NCBI GenBank assembly: GCA_039619475.1
Contig: CM077115.1
Coordinates: forward strand, 516,666,815-516,730,814
Length of the DNA stretch: 64,000 nucleotides
Source: Icerya purchasi
Lineage: Eukaryota; Arthropoda; Insecta; Hemiptera; Monophlebidae
Direction of reading: 5' to 3'
Every line of letters begins with the position of its first letter. The stretch's first letter is position 1. Made by a program: the position numbers and the translations under genes. This document shows, piece after piece, positions 38,368 to 49,790 of the stretch. The notes below the pieces were generated by a model that was given only the letters and a program-made list of their open reading frames with translations, was not told the origin of the DNA and ran no database searches.

Positions 38368-39624
38368 TTGTTATTAATAGAACTATTTTAAGTAGTATTT
38401 TTAATTGTCGTCGTGGTCTCCCAAAAATTTCGATTTTATAAATTTTTAAATTTATTTCAAGCAATACTTTAAGACAAGTTTAAATAAATGTAATGAAAGT
38501 CCGTAATGACAGTACCAGCGCATATCGTTATTATGAAGCTGAGAGATATGGAAGGACTGCAACCTAAATACAAATTAAAATAGTAAAGTTTAGCTCTTGC
38601 AATAAAGAAAGGAGGAAGACGGGTAATAAATATACATTAAGCTTGTGTTATACTAATGGTGAAAGAATTATAACTGAAAAGGAGGGAATATGCACCATGA
38701 TACCGACTCAAGGTGATGAGAAACTGACACTATTATGCTTATAGTTAGAAAAAATTATACTCAAGCGAAGTACATACTAAACTAAAAGAACATCTGTACA
38801 ATATTCGATGGGCCCAGGTATTGGTCTAGTAGGTATAGACAGCTCTGGTTAAAGAAGAGAACGGGAAAGGTTTTATGGTTGCGATTTGGCGAGCAATAAG
38901 GGGAGCGCAATAGTAAATAAATAATAGGAAAGGATATGAGAAAGAGGCACAATAACAAGTGATCATAAATAACTGGTAGCTTGCCCACTCTTAGCGCACA
39001 ATCATCATACACTATTAAGCATAATAATGTTGTGAACATTGCGTGTATTAGTAGGTTTATGAAATATACAAAATTAAAGAACCACATTATAAATGTAGGT
39101 TACTCTAAAAACAGACTGATGTATAAAGTATACTAGGGTAGACAAAAAGAATAACAAATCGACATCGCATGGTAGTTGACAAAAAAAATAAAATTGTCTA
39201 CTACTATGCAGGGAATAGAAATAACATGTAAAATTCAGTGAAAATCAAAAAAATCCATCAAATTACTATTAGAAATTATAAGAGAGCACCGGGGACGAAT
39301 GCTATAGGAGTACTCAGCCATCTGAACGGCAGCATAGTGTGAACGGATTATTCGTGTGTTACCGATATTAATTCGTAAGGCACCTTGGCCCTTTGTGTCT
39401 AGTAGAGTCGTAAATAGAGGTTGCACAGATAAACTGCTTTGAAAGGATTTAATTAATTAATACGTTCACATATATCCTTTTCAGGCTGCACCATCATTGC
39501 CGCTTCTGTTGAATGCTGAGATTTCATATTTCGGTTTTGTTTTTTAATGAACATATGTAACATTATTGTTATTGGTTATTTTAGCGTTGACTGAAAGCAC
39601 GTTAATCGGATATATATATTTATA
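38036..39624. other. AT-rich DNA, (TA)n at 38072-38095, TTTA repeat, no recognised gene
   Basis: A TTTA tract lies near 38335-38368. The plus strand is purine-rich from about 38500 to 39430 and carries minus-strand frames (38782-39087, 39235-39426). These might be LINE debris, but I could not match them to a family. Confidence 0.4.
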
Positions 39625-39890
39625 AAACTCGGCTATTTTGGCCTCGCAACGGATTGTGCCCCTTGACCCCTCTTGCTTACATTTCTATCTCTTTCTCTTC
39701 TATGCTTTGTATAAAATTATCAAAATTTACAATGTAATTCTAAATCGGTCCATATGAACATAATAACATAATCACAGAAATCCTATAAAATATAACAAAC
39801 GTTTCATAAAATGAAGACATTTTGCGTTACATAAAATTGGGACACTTTTTCTAAGGGGGGGGGTAGCCTAAGAATTACGTTGTAATTAAT
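39625..39890 (-). mobile_element. TA-flanked repeat element with terminal hairpins, copy 2
   Basis: Minus-strand relative of 20433-20809. It shares the AATTAC-AAC-GTAATT end next to TTAGGCTACCCC, several AAAATGTC..AATTTTATGTAA-type internal repeats, the GAGGGGTCAAGGGGC segment and the GAGGCCAAAAT..CCGAGTT end. Its GC hairpin is disrupted by extra and changed bases, and the copy is about 110 bases shorter through internal deletion. Confidence 0.65.
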
Positions 39891-42094
39891 ACATAAATCA
39901 TAATATATTCGAAAAAATTGTATACATACATGTACAATTTGGTTCTCAATAACAGCTCTCACGATTTTGGTAAAATTCATGAATTAGTGTTTTTGGGGTC
40001 CAAAACTCGATTGATCAGCAGATCTTATGTTTGAGAAAATTCTATGAAATGAGCAAATGTAAAGAGAAGTGGTCAGGGTTTCATCATCATCTTCTTCATT
40101 TACGTGTCATGAACTGTAACAAAGGTCAGAGGCACAGAAAGTTAGGATTCTCTATAGTTGTGTTAGGAGGTTAGTGAAGTTGAGATAAGCGAATAATTTC
40201 TTTATATTTATTTCATTGTTACTCTTTCAAGACACGGAAGGAAAAACGTGGTGCGAGTGTGATTATATTTGCTGCAGTGGCCAGAGTATGTTTTAGTTAT
40301 CATCGTATTTTTGGGGTATTTACATGAAAAATAATACATTTATTTATATTGTTAATTAAAAATAAAAATATCTTTGTTTCGTGATGAAATATATTTATCT
40401 ATACTTTACACAACGAATTTAAATATTATGACAATTCAAATAGGACATCGTTATAGAGTTGTACAGATGATAAATTTTCTGCTTATAAAAAAAGTTTTTT
40501 TTCGATGTCCTATTTTTCGTTTTATTCCCCCCCTAACTTCATTTTACAACATAGAAACTGTAAAATTTTAGTATTAATCGAACAGCCAGAAATAGTTCAC
40601 AAATGTTTAGAACTTTTTTATAGTCTAACAGGTGTTCACAAAAGGCTGATTGAAATGAGCAGGTAGAAGGCCCCTTAAAGATTGGCGAGCGAAATGCGCA
40701 GGAATCATCTCACTGGCTTAAAAATTAAGTCTGGATTAAAATATTTCGAAAACTCATAACCGCTAGTTACATGATATAAGCAAAACGTGTAAACCGAACT
40801 TGTTTGTCGGAATTTGTATCAATAGAGTTGCTAATAATAATTTAAATCTTCCTTTTCACCTTCCTTTTCCAAATTTAGCAGCTCGTTAAATTGTAACATT
40901 CCTCGACTTCCGGTATTTTTTCTCTGCATTCTAACGTTGAAAATATGTTGATAAGAAAAAAAAAGGAAAATCAACTCTTTGGCTAGAACTGATGTGCCGT
41001 TTTGCCTGATCTTTTCCTTTATTATAAAGAAATTTCAACGAATCCCTTTTCCAATAATCGCGTCTACTTTCGCAACACCGCTGCGCTTTAGAGATGATAA
41101 AAAACTGTTAATTTTTTATTTACTACCTCTTTCTGTTAACAGTTTAGAAATGACTGTTCTTTTTTGCTTATAGCATTGAGAATAATTCAAGTCAAACTCT
41201 GAATGCTTGCAACGCGATATTTAGATAAGTGATAGGACATCACGAACCAGATGATATCTGCACATTAGTTCGCTCGATGCTCTATTATTATGTATTATGC
41301 TAAACCGTACTGAATTATTCATCAATGTAACAAACGAAATACACCAATAACAGATGTTGCAAATGTACTATGCACCTTCTCGTGATTAAGCTATATAACA
41401 TCTTTCATTTCATTTTTTAACTTCAAGAATAATTTATAAGAAATCTTTCATTTCATTTTTTATTTTTATTCCTATTATTTCATGTACGATATCGTGTACA
41501 ATGAGGTTGCTCTCGGTGCATTTGCCGAGCAATATATTATCAAGCAGTTTAAGAAATATAATTGGTGTTAAAACTACCGGTGAATTATTCGGGCCTTTCT
41601 GCTACCCTTTTTAGGTATTTGTAAGTATACTGCCCAATAACAGGTTTTTAATGTTATTATATAGAATTTTAGGTTAAAAAAGATTGATATATTTTAAAAG
41701 TTTTCTTTAATTTATGAAAATAATTTAAATCTATGCTTTTGAAAAATGGATTTTATTTATTCATTTACTTAAAAGATATACTATTCAATGTCAAAATTGG
41801 CTTTTGAAATAATAGACTCAGATTTGTGCGCATACAGAGAATAAGTAGGTTCAGTTATCTGGAGTTGGCAAAGTATATGCTGTTGGGAGGAGTTTATATT
41901 CATCACGGAGTTAATTAAAATATACGATGATAATTTAATATTCCTCAAATTATTATTATTCGTATTTCTACAGGTACCACAAAAGGAGGAAGGCTTGAAT
42001 CAGCGAACAAATTACTGTTACTAAACGACTTAACCAATAATTAACAAAGGTCCGTATCACATATGAATTTTCATGTTTGCATCGTCACCAACAA
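39891..42094. other. AT-rich DNA, nothing recognised
   Basis: Short unrecognised frames only. No repeat of note was seen. Confidence 0.45.
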
Positions 42095-43120
42095 TATATA
42101 TAATATATTGTTATACATATGTTATACAGTAATGTCAAGATTTTGTAGCCACTCTGTCACTAGGTTCGTTAATTTAATAATATAGTCTCTTCCCAGCCGC
42201 CCTCCAGAGCTCACCTCCGACATTCCTTCAGGATATGATCCATTGTCTGTTTCATATCGCCACAGTCACATGCCGCTTCATTTTTGATTCCCCGTGTCTC
42301 TTCATCATTTTCCCGCACCTTCCATGTTCCGTTCGGAAGCGGTTCTCACCTTGTCCAGATGCTTCTTGGTATGTCGAAGCCTATAGTAGTGGCTTCTCAT
42401 CTGGATTGAGAACGATCCCTCATCTGTCTGGATTATCCTGCCTGCATTTCTTTCTCCACTCATGAATCCCATTAAAATTCTCGACGATTTAGTTTTTTCT
42501 TGATTTTAAGCGATCCGTTGAGTCTGTGTCCTGATGTATTGGCAGGTCTATATTTTCCTCATATTTTACCCATTCTTTGACCGCAGCTTCTTTTCACCGT
42601 AATTCCTTTGGAGGAATGATGTTGCTTAGTACTGGTAACCACACTACCAGAATGCATTTCCTCAGGGTGCCTGTTATTATTCTCACGACTGAATTTAGTT
42701 CAACGTCGATTTTGTTGATGTGAGCACTATTCAGCCACACCGGGGAGCCGCATATTCGGCTGCTGAGAAAACCAAAGCCAGAGCGAAAGTTCATAATATT
42801 CTTGCAGGTGCTCTCCCAGAAGTTGTTCCTGCTATTTTATGGATTTTGTTTACTCTTGTGTGCACTTTGGCAGCCGTATTTTCAGCATGTCTTCGATATG
42901 ATCCAAAGTGATGTCCAAGTATTTCGGGGTGTTCCGGCGATTCAATTTCATCGATTATTACGTTAATTTTGTTTTTCGCCATTCGATTGTTTAAGTGAAA
43001 GCATGATACCACCGTTTTCTCTTTATTTAGTTGCAATCGGCATTGTTTAAAGTACTCAGATAATGTATGCAGGTCTTTCGTAAGTACCTGTGATCTGAAA
43101 CGTCTGCACATATGAATTTC
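42095..43120 (-). mobile_element. LINE, 5'-truncated copy with reverse transcriptase C-terminus
   Basis: A minus-strand remnant beginning after the catalytic core of the reverse transcriptase and running through the C-terminal zinc knuckle to the 3' end near 42095. Several frameshifts and a stop within the last domain show it is dead. It is unlike family A and the Jockey copy, so it is another LINE lineage. Confidence 0.85.
42205..43111 (-). pseudogene. Broken LINE reverse transcriptase, thumb and Cys-His knuckle
   Basis: Frame 42791-43111 has LHTLSEYFKQCRLQLNKEKT followed by VVSCFHLNNR, the conserved segment after the YADD motif of a LINE RT, and then YRRHAENTAAKVHTRVNKI. Frame 42594-42794 continues with VWLNSAHINKIDVELNSVVR and VVWLPVLSNIIPPKELR. 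Near 42209-42276 the knuckle CDCGDMKQTMDHILKEC is followed by an early stop. The order matches the family. Frameshifts lie at about 42790 and between 42594 and 42280. Confidence 0.85.
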
Positions 43121-43624
43121 CGAGACGCAGTTGTTGGTAAATCTGATATATATATATATAAATTAAAAAGTAATAGGGATAATTCCGGATTCTGTGGCTA
43201 CTGCTGGACAGTTTTTTTTTTGAAAATAGTACAGATTTATAATGACGAATTCATCAATGTCATTTCGTTCCACTATAGCAAGCTAATCTAAGAAAGTAAT
43301 TTAAGTTTGCTAAATATCCGGTGTCAAAAAAAAAAAAAAAAAAAAAAGTCTTTCAAAAAAATATTAATTACATTTTAATATAGATTAATATAACACAAAT
43401 TTAGGGCGATCACGAAGCGCCCTGACACGCATTCCGATAAAAGGCGCTCTATGGTGGTGACGAACATGGGATTTTACAATGTCGACCGGCGTTTTACTAA
43501 GTGTTGCATATGTCCAATTTATAAAGGAGGTTTATTTTTTTTTTTTTGGTACGATATGTTTTTTCCCTACATGTTCGATTTATGGGATGTATGTAATTGA
43601 CTTCCATCAATATTGTTTTTAGGC

Positions 43625-43765
43625 GGTTCCCAATTTTTTTTTTTTTTTTTAAATCAAATTCAAATTTATTTCTTAAATTTCTTAAATTTCTTTAAATTAA
43701 ATTAACTTTCTTAACCCGCAAATGCGCTCAGTTAGCGCGAGTAGCAGAACTATTTTTAATTGTAC
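43625..43765 (-). mobile_element. LINE 3' tail with GC hairpin (minus strand)
   Basis: On minus this reads CTACTCGCGCTAACTGAGCG, continuing to CATTTGCGG, then an A/T-rich stretch ending ATAAATTTGAATTTGATTT and poly(A). It shares the GC hairpin with 37840-38035, but its loop and stem bases differ while pairing is kept. The LINE body is not recognisable upstream. Confidence 0.45.
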
Positions 43766-45462
43766 CTGGACTGTGAGAATTTGCAATTAATTATAGGAAA
43801 TGTACACCGTGTAACTGTTATAGTCCAGGTTTATAAATAATGATTTATTTCTAGTATTGCCAGACACACATGGTTGGTGGGGCTATATGCTGTTTCCGAA
43901 ATTGTTGCCAACTTGATTGTGACAATTGATATAGTGGAATGAGAAGGAGGCAACTTAAGTTAATTAAGCGGAAGGTTAATGTCGCTTATGGTTAAGTGTA
44001 AAGAAATAGCGGGACTATGCATTTACAGATAAGATTACGAGTTTGATTACTTCTTCGGATTTCTCTATGACCTTTCGAACGTCGTACTCTGTTTGGACTG
44101 AAGACTTGAGTGGACAAATTATTGCCGCTAACTTTTAGCTAATATTCAACTATTAAAGCATTATCTCCGTTTGTTAGTTGGTAATTTGTTTAATAACGTG
44201 TTGTTAAAGCGGTTTTTATACGTCTAATTTCTCTTTCTGCCCGTCTAATATGAGCGATTTTGCGACTACAATAAAATTATTTTTAAATCGTAATTTTTCC
44301 AAAGAAAAGTTCCGACCTTTTTTTTCTGTTCCTGATATATGATCATTTTTTTTTTTTTTTTTTTTTGTGATTTTCTTACAAATTTTGTACAAATCTAGCG
44401 ATTAAAAATGTACATTTATTCTTGACCTACTTTATCGGCATTATGTAAATCAAAAGTCGGCGTCAAATCTGCATATTACTCGCACTAATTATTCGTACAA
44501 GTTATTTAAACTAAAAAGCATTGCACTTTTTTCTTTTTTTTTTTTTTTATTGTTTAAAGATAAGGTGGTCTTTATTTATTTTCTGAATAATTTACGGTAT
44601 AATTAGAATCTTCGTTATTACCGATTTTCAGCCGACTTGAAATATCAGCACGCACCCACTTTGGGCTCAATAAAAAGGAGATTAACAACAGTTCATTTAA
44701 GCTGCTTGTTAGAATTGATAAATATTAAATAAATTATTCTTATCAACGAACAATAAATAAGTCATACGTTTAAATTTTAATAAAGCGACACTTTAGAAGC
44801 GTTTTCGCTGACAGCACAGAATACATTCAAAATTTTTAGATACCACTTTGTATTATTAGCTGATGATATACATAGTTGAAAAACGTTCCTTTAAACTGAA
44901 CGATTTTAATTTGCATTTATTAAAAATCATTGTTTGTTAAGAAGGGGAATTTATTTATTTTATATTTTAATGGCCGAATATTGCGCGGTAAAATTTGAGA
45001 ACCATAAGGAATACAGCGGCATTAGAGATATAGAGATGATGGGAAGTGAAAATCCTGGGGGGGGCAGCGGCAAACTGCAGAGAAAATTCAAAAGTCGCCC
45101 CCTTCGTTAGGGTACTAGGTGAGAATTTGTTTTCTTTTTTTCTTTCTTTGTTCCAGAGAATTTTCAAGCCACCGACTCGGTCGAAACTTTCAAAAAAGCA
45201 ACATGAAACGAATAAAAATAGCGTCCGGAAAGCTGGAGTGAACAAATAAGAAAGACTTTTCGACTCGTTCCGGAACGTATTTCAACTTATTATATCTATC
45301 TAGTCTCTCTTTTTAACGTCGCTTTGCAATGGAGGAGCTGTTTTGTTTAAAGTTGTTAAAAGTAGCAGCTGCCATCTCTTGAATGATATGACGAAAACAT
45401 AAAAATAACCGTAAGAAGAAGGGCGTTTTAACGTACGAATATGTTTATTAAATTAATTATGA
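43766..45462. other. AT-rich DNA, no recognised gene
   Basis: Short T-rich runs (for example near 44346-44365 and 44535) and an 8-G run at 45057-45064. Minor GC-richer patch at about 45040-45240 without a recognisable product. Confidence 0.45.
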
Positions 45463-45627
45463 AAACACGCTCCATGTATTACGATTAAATTGAAAATACC
45501 AAAAGTATAAAAAGATATATAAAAAAAAATTAACACCAGTTTGGCCGTTTGTCAGTGTTTAAAATCTTTTTTTTTTTTTTATTATTTGTGGTATTTTCAA
45601 TTTAATCGTAATACATGGAGCGTGTTT
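45463..45627. mobile_element. Fold-back element with perfect 39-bp inverted repeats
   Basis: Arms 45463-45501 and 45589-45627 are exact reverse complements (both include ACGCTCCATGTATTACG or its complement), separated by an 87-base A/T-rich loop. Imperfect complementarity continues outside (TTAATTA on both sides). With no coding content this looks like a small MITE or a palindromic duplication. A target duplication is not clear. Confidence 0.8.
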
Positions 45628-45779
45628 ATGTAATTAACGTAATCCGTGGCGTTTTAATTCACGGTTCTTGTTCGGTTATCATCTGGAAAAGTAAAAAGGA
45701 AGGAAAAATGAACCTAAGCCAACAAGACCGATGAAAGAAGCTGCGTGATTTTCAAGGATGATATCGTACGAATGGAGTC

Positions 45780-46400
45780 AATAGCGAGAGAAAGAAGTAT
45801 CAAAGAGCGAGCTTTATTTATGGAGACTAGTGAACGAATTCGGCGCCAAACCAGGTTCTCAGTTTGTTGAGGTTCCACTATTCGCCGGTGCTTCTAGTTT
45901 GATCTGCTGCTTGCACGGCGAACAGATACCCCCCCCCCCCTCCGAGCGAGCTAAATGTTGCGAATTTTTTTTTCGAAAAAACCGAAGGGCGTGCAACAGT
46001 CTCGGCGTGGCCGTAGCGCTACTGACCAGAGCATGGAACGATTTTGACGTTATATCACAAGGCGGCCACGTCCTATAAGTTGGGACGCTGGCAATCCTTC
46101 TTGTTCAATTACTGCCAAAGAGCGCACATGCAGATTGGTCGACGAACGGGGACGGCTTGGCAATTTCACGGTAGAAGAGATCCCCGATTATTTATAATTG
46201 TCTCACGGCGATGGCCGATGGTGTCAGCATTTAAAGTAGTGTCTTCTCAAACTCGTTAGCCGGAATACGGGTAATCTAACATGCCGTTAATTTTTCTACA
46301 ATGGCGCCTGCGATCAATCGCACACTTTTTCGGTAATTCGAACTACCGCCTACAGTTTGCTCGAGCCGTGGAATTTCCGCGCTGTTTTTAGCAAGTCTCG
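45780..46400. promoter_or_regulatory. GC-richer block, possible exon or regulatory region
   Basis: Distinctly GC-richer than the surrounding DNA, with a run of 12 C at 45929-45940 and a CpG-rich stretch to about 46260. Frames at 45830-46078 and 46044-46259 are unrecognised. I see no clear start, splice or promoter arrangement. Confidence 0.2.
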
Positions 46401-46414
46401 CATATAATGAGGAG

Positions 46415-47157
46415 CAGAGCCGTATCTAGACCAAAATTTCCGGGGGATGGATTATGAAAATATTTTTATAAATAGACATATAATATATATGTGTGTATTC
46501 GCGATAGCCTACTTGCTAGAGCGCTTGACTTCCGTTATGGGGATCACGGGTTCGATCCCGAGCGACAACGAACTTATTACAAGAATTAAATAAATAAATA
46601 AAATAATTGCTAATAGAATCATATGGAAGGCCATGGCAGACCATCACATTCAACATCATATGCGCGCTAGGTCAGTACATAAAAGACATACACGGGACTG
46701 CATTCGTATATCGATAAATCAAACGATTACTATCAGTTCCGAATGTAGTCTTGCCTGTGTACACCCGCGTTGCATATATACAATTGCCTAGTACACTAAT
46801 ACTTATGTCTGTACTGCTGAGATGTACAAATAGGTAGTCGCCGACGCTCAGTAATTAAGTATGGCACTATAAAGATAAAGAAGATGACTGTAGCATCGTG
46901 AAATACTATTTATTTATAACTAGTACACACTAAAGCCTTGTAGTCAATTATTGTACATGCAACATTTGAACACTACAATAAAAATACAAATAAAAAATAA
47001 TCGTTATTTCCATAGAATTTATAAAAATTTTAATTTTCTTTTCCGAAAAGAAATAAATTTATTACGAATTTCGGTCCATTTAATTCAAGCAGTTATTATT
47101 TCGTAGATATTTCCGGGGGAGGGGGCGAATGAAAACCCCCCCTCAGATACGGCCCTG
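46415..47157. mobile_element. Non-autonomous DNA transposon with TIRs, carrying a SINE
   Basis: The left end CAGAGCCGTATCTAGA and the right end (complement) CAGGGCCGTATCTGAG are inverted repeats of about 16 bases. Both are followed inward by a CCGGGGG-type G-rich segment. The CAG start suits the hAT superfamily. Direct 8-mers were not clean (ATGAGGAG at the left; a similar ATGAAGAT starts 2 bases further out at the right). A SINE (family 2) sits at 46498. No transposase frame was seen in its 743 bases. Confidence 0.6.
46498..46600 (+). repeat. tRNA-derived SINE, family 2, copy 1
   Basis: TTCGCGATAGCCTACTTGCT opens an A-box-like region, and GGGTTCGATCCCG is a B-box at 46548-46560. A short A-rich tail (AATAAATAAATAAA) follows. 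A related copy lies at 57091. It is too unlike a folded tRNA with CCA-ready acceptor pairing to be called a tRNA gene, although a decayed tRNA pseudogene is possible. Confidence 0.6.
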
Positions 47158-48603
47158 GGATGAAGATGACTTGTTTTTCTTTCTAGGGGCCGGCCTCACC
47201 ACTAAACTATACTCGAGTCGTCAAAAATTATTCTCCGTTGTTATTTTACTGAAATTGAATCTATTTCCGAAGCCGCTAGTAAAATTTTCCGCATCACCCA
47301 GTGCGAATCGTCAGTCACTGAGATATTCAAGAGTGGGGCGGATCATTATTACTATTTTAGAGTAGATTTTTAACGCGGACTATAAGACTTAGCGACGTTA
47401 CTGGAATATCGTCGTCATCTATCCGGATCAAAAAAAAATAAATCGATTCTCAAAATTAATTTTACCCCGTACTAACGCGACTTCGATATTTTTGGGCTAT
47501 ATATTTCTGGCGCTTCTAGGCTCGGTTCATCGCAAAATGTGTCCTCCGTATGTGTTTATAGAAAAAATCGTTTCTACTAGTCTTTCTGATAACTATTACT
47601 AACAATTTCAAATGTCTCACTCGCATTGTCTAACAGCTACTTTTATAAATTTGTTTCTTTTTCTCTATTTTAATAATTATTCAATAAGCTCCAATAATGA
47701 CACACGGAGTGTTAGATAAATTTTTGAGGTTTTCGCAACTTTCCCTTTTTTTAAAATTTACAGCGAGAAAAATCATTTGCAGCGATGAAGTGGCGACTAA
47801 GTAGTGAAGGGGCATTTGGAACAAAAGAGAATGTTGACTGGGGGGGGGGGGACTTAATCCTACAAAAACTAATCACGCTAATTTGCTGACGTGTGAAAAA
47901 TAATAAAAATGAAATCGGTAATAATGGAGGAAATATTTAGCTAAGTAAACAAGAAGATGTTTTGGCTAAATACGGCGCTGGTAAAAGTGATAAAAATCTA
48001 CGGGAAAGGGGAATTCGTTGTTGGCAATCGAGTTGCTTTTTAACTAATTGTTTAGCGAGGGAAAAAGTGAAACACACTGTAAGGCATCTGTTTTAACTAG
48101 CTTGTGGTGGTGTAGTACTTTCGAGAGATGAGCGGGTGGAGTTCACCACCTCTATGAATATAAATTCCGACTCACCAAACATTATGAAAACTATTTTAAA
48201 CCAAAGAGCCTAGGTGGCCACTAGCTGAAATGACGCGAAGGGCGATTTTTAATTCTAAGCAGACTGAGAATCGGGCATGCACTTCCGTGATGCACGATTA
48301 TGTCTCCGAGTGCGTGTCTCTCTTCCAGCAGTATGTTTCTGTTACAGCACGTTCCAGCGACGGCCATGTCCCCCCTTGATATATATTTAAATTTAAAAAA
48401 TAGAAAAAAAAAAGAGCGCATAGCAATCGTTAAGGAAGGTTTCATGCAACGCGGCTGCAAAAGAAGGGAAAATATAAAGACAACATCTATAATGTCATAG
48501 TGGAGGGGGCATAGAGAAAAACAAAACTAAAAAAATTAAAGTTAGGCAACGTGCACTGGATGCTGCATGAAGTTAGGATTTTAACCTATTTTAGAACTTA
48601 TTC
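47158..48603. other. AT-rich DNA with a 12-G run, no recognised gene
   Basis: A run of 12 G lies at 47840-47851. No other recognisable feature. Confidence 0.45.
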
Positions 48604-48928
48604 TACATCTAGTAAAGTAAAGAAAGTCCCATATATCATCCCTTTGATATGGTACAACGGATATTGCAAAGCTAAGCTTTTCATTACGTACTTAAGATTG
48701 GGGATCCGATGAGAATACTGGCGCCAGCTCCTTTCTACTTTTGGACTATCATCCGCCTTTACTTTCCCGCAGATAATTCTCCGGTATAAGAAATATTCGA
48801 TATTAGATATTAGTCATATACTACCGGGACAGCGGATTCGGATCTGGTACGAGACAAGTCTCGATAACATATGACACCTCCGATTTAGTAGCTAAGCACC
48901 TTAATAATCACTATTGAACTTTCATTAT
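48604..48928 (-). repeat. tRNA-derived SINE, family 1, minus-strand copy
   Basis: On minus it reads the diverged tRNA head (AAGGTGCTTAGCTACTAAAT and GAGACTTGTCTCGT), then the body with AGTAAAGGCGGATGATAGTC and AAAAGTAGAAAGGAG, and ends GGGACTTTCTTTACTTTAC. It has the same order as the plus copy at 1983. The B box is degraded (GTTATCGAGACTTG), so it is unlikely to be transcribed by polymerase III. Confidence 0.8.
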
Positions 48929-49236
48929 TTTTTTTTCGATTCGTCCGAAACCATTTTAGATTTCTAAATTTTTTTGCTCACTTTTTTTTTTTCCAAATAG
49001 CTTTTGTCGTTTTTTTCCAAACATCAAAAAGTTGCCATGTGGTAAATTTTTCACTGTTGAACATTGTTTGGGATTGTCCTTTAGACGAGAGTTTCTCGAT
49101 CTCTGAGTTTTTCATTCGGGGACAACTGCACCGATTTCTTCCGCATTTTAATTTTTTCCCACGCGCGCCATTAAACACTAATTGACCGAACTGTTAAAGG
49201 CGGTCACCCTAAAATGGCACTTATTCCGATTTCTCC

Positions 49237-49788
49237 GTGTGTTTATTATTGAACTATAATTTTTACTCTTTTGATATCGCTTCTCTTCCTATTTATTCTT
49301 CTTTCCTCCTCTTCGCTGACGACATTTTGGTCTATTCCACCTGTGACAATCTGTCCGTCGCTATTGATGAGTTGAATAATTCCCTGTCTATTCTTAATAA
49401 TTCCCTTTCTCGTCTTCACCTCTCTCTCTTTCTCCTACTAAGTCGTCTTGTATCATTTTTTCTCTCCGACCCTTTAACCGAGCTCTAACTCGCATCACTG
49501 TATCTGGTATTCCTATCCCCGTTGTCAATTCCATATGCTATCTTGGCCTTTTTTTAAATAGCCGCCTCACATTCCATGAGCACATTAATTTTCTCTATAA
49601 ATCCTGTCTTAAAAGACTTAATCTCCTTAAATCTCTCTCTCCCCTCAGATGGGGAGGCGATCTGTTTATCCTTCTAATTCTTTTCAAAGCCATCATCCGG
49701 TCCAAGCTCGACTATTGTTCCTTTATCTACGGTAATTCCTCCAAGTCTCTCCTCACTAAACTTGACGCGATCCAGAACTCTTGCCTCC
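49237..49788 (+). pseudogene. LINE reverse transcriptase, catalytic-to-thumb part
   Basis: Frame 49237-49488 holds SSFLLFADDILVYSTCDNLS. Its FADD motif is the metal-binding catalytic core of the enzyme, which makes cDNA at the nicked target. After a frameshift near 49440 the downstream reading (not opened by an ATG) gives TVSGIPIPVVNSICYLGLFL, then SRLTFHEHINFLYKSCLKRL, AIIRSKLDYCSFIYGNSS and LDAIQNSCLRLCIGALKSS. This is the usual thumb and linker order. Fingers and endonuclease are cut off. Confidence 0.85.
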
Positions 49789-49790
49789 GT

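Noticed and set aside
38782..39426. Minus-strand frames as real LINE protein
   Set aside because: Leu/Phe/Ser-rich frames with no diagnostic RT, RNase H or knuckle motif; strand composition alone is not enough.
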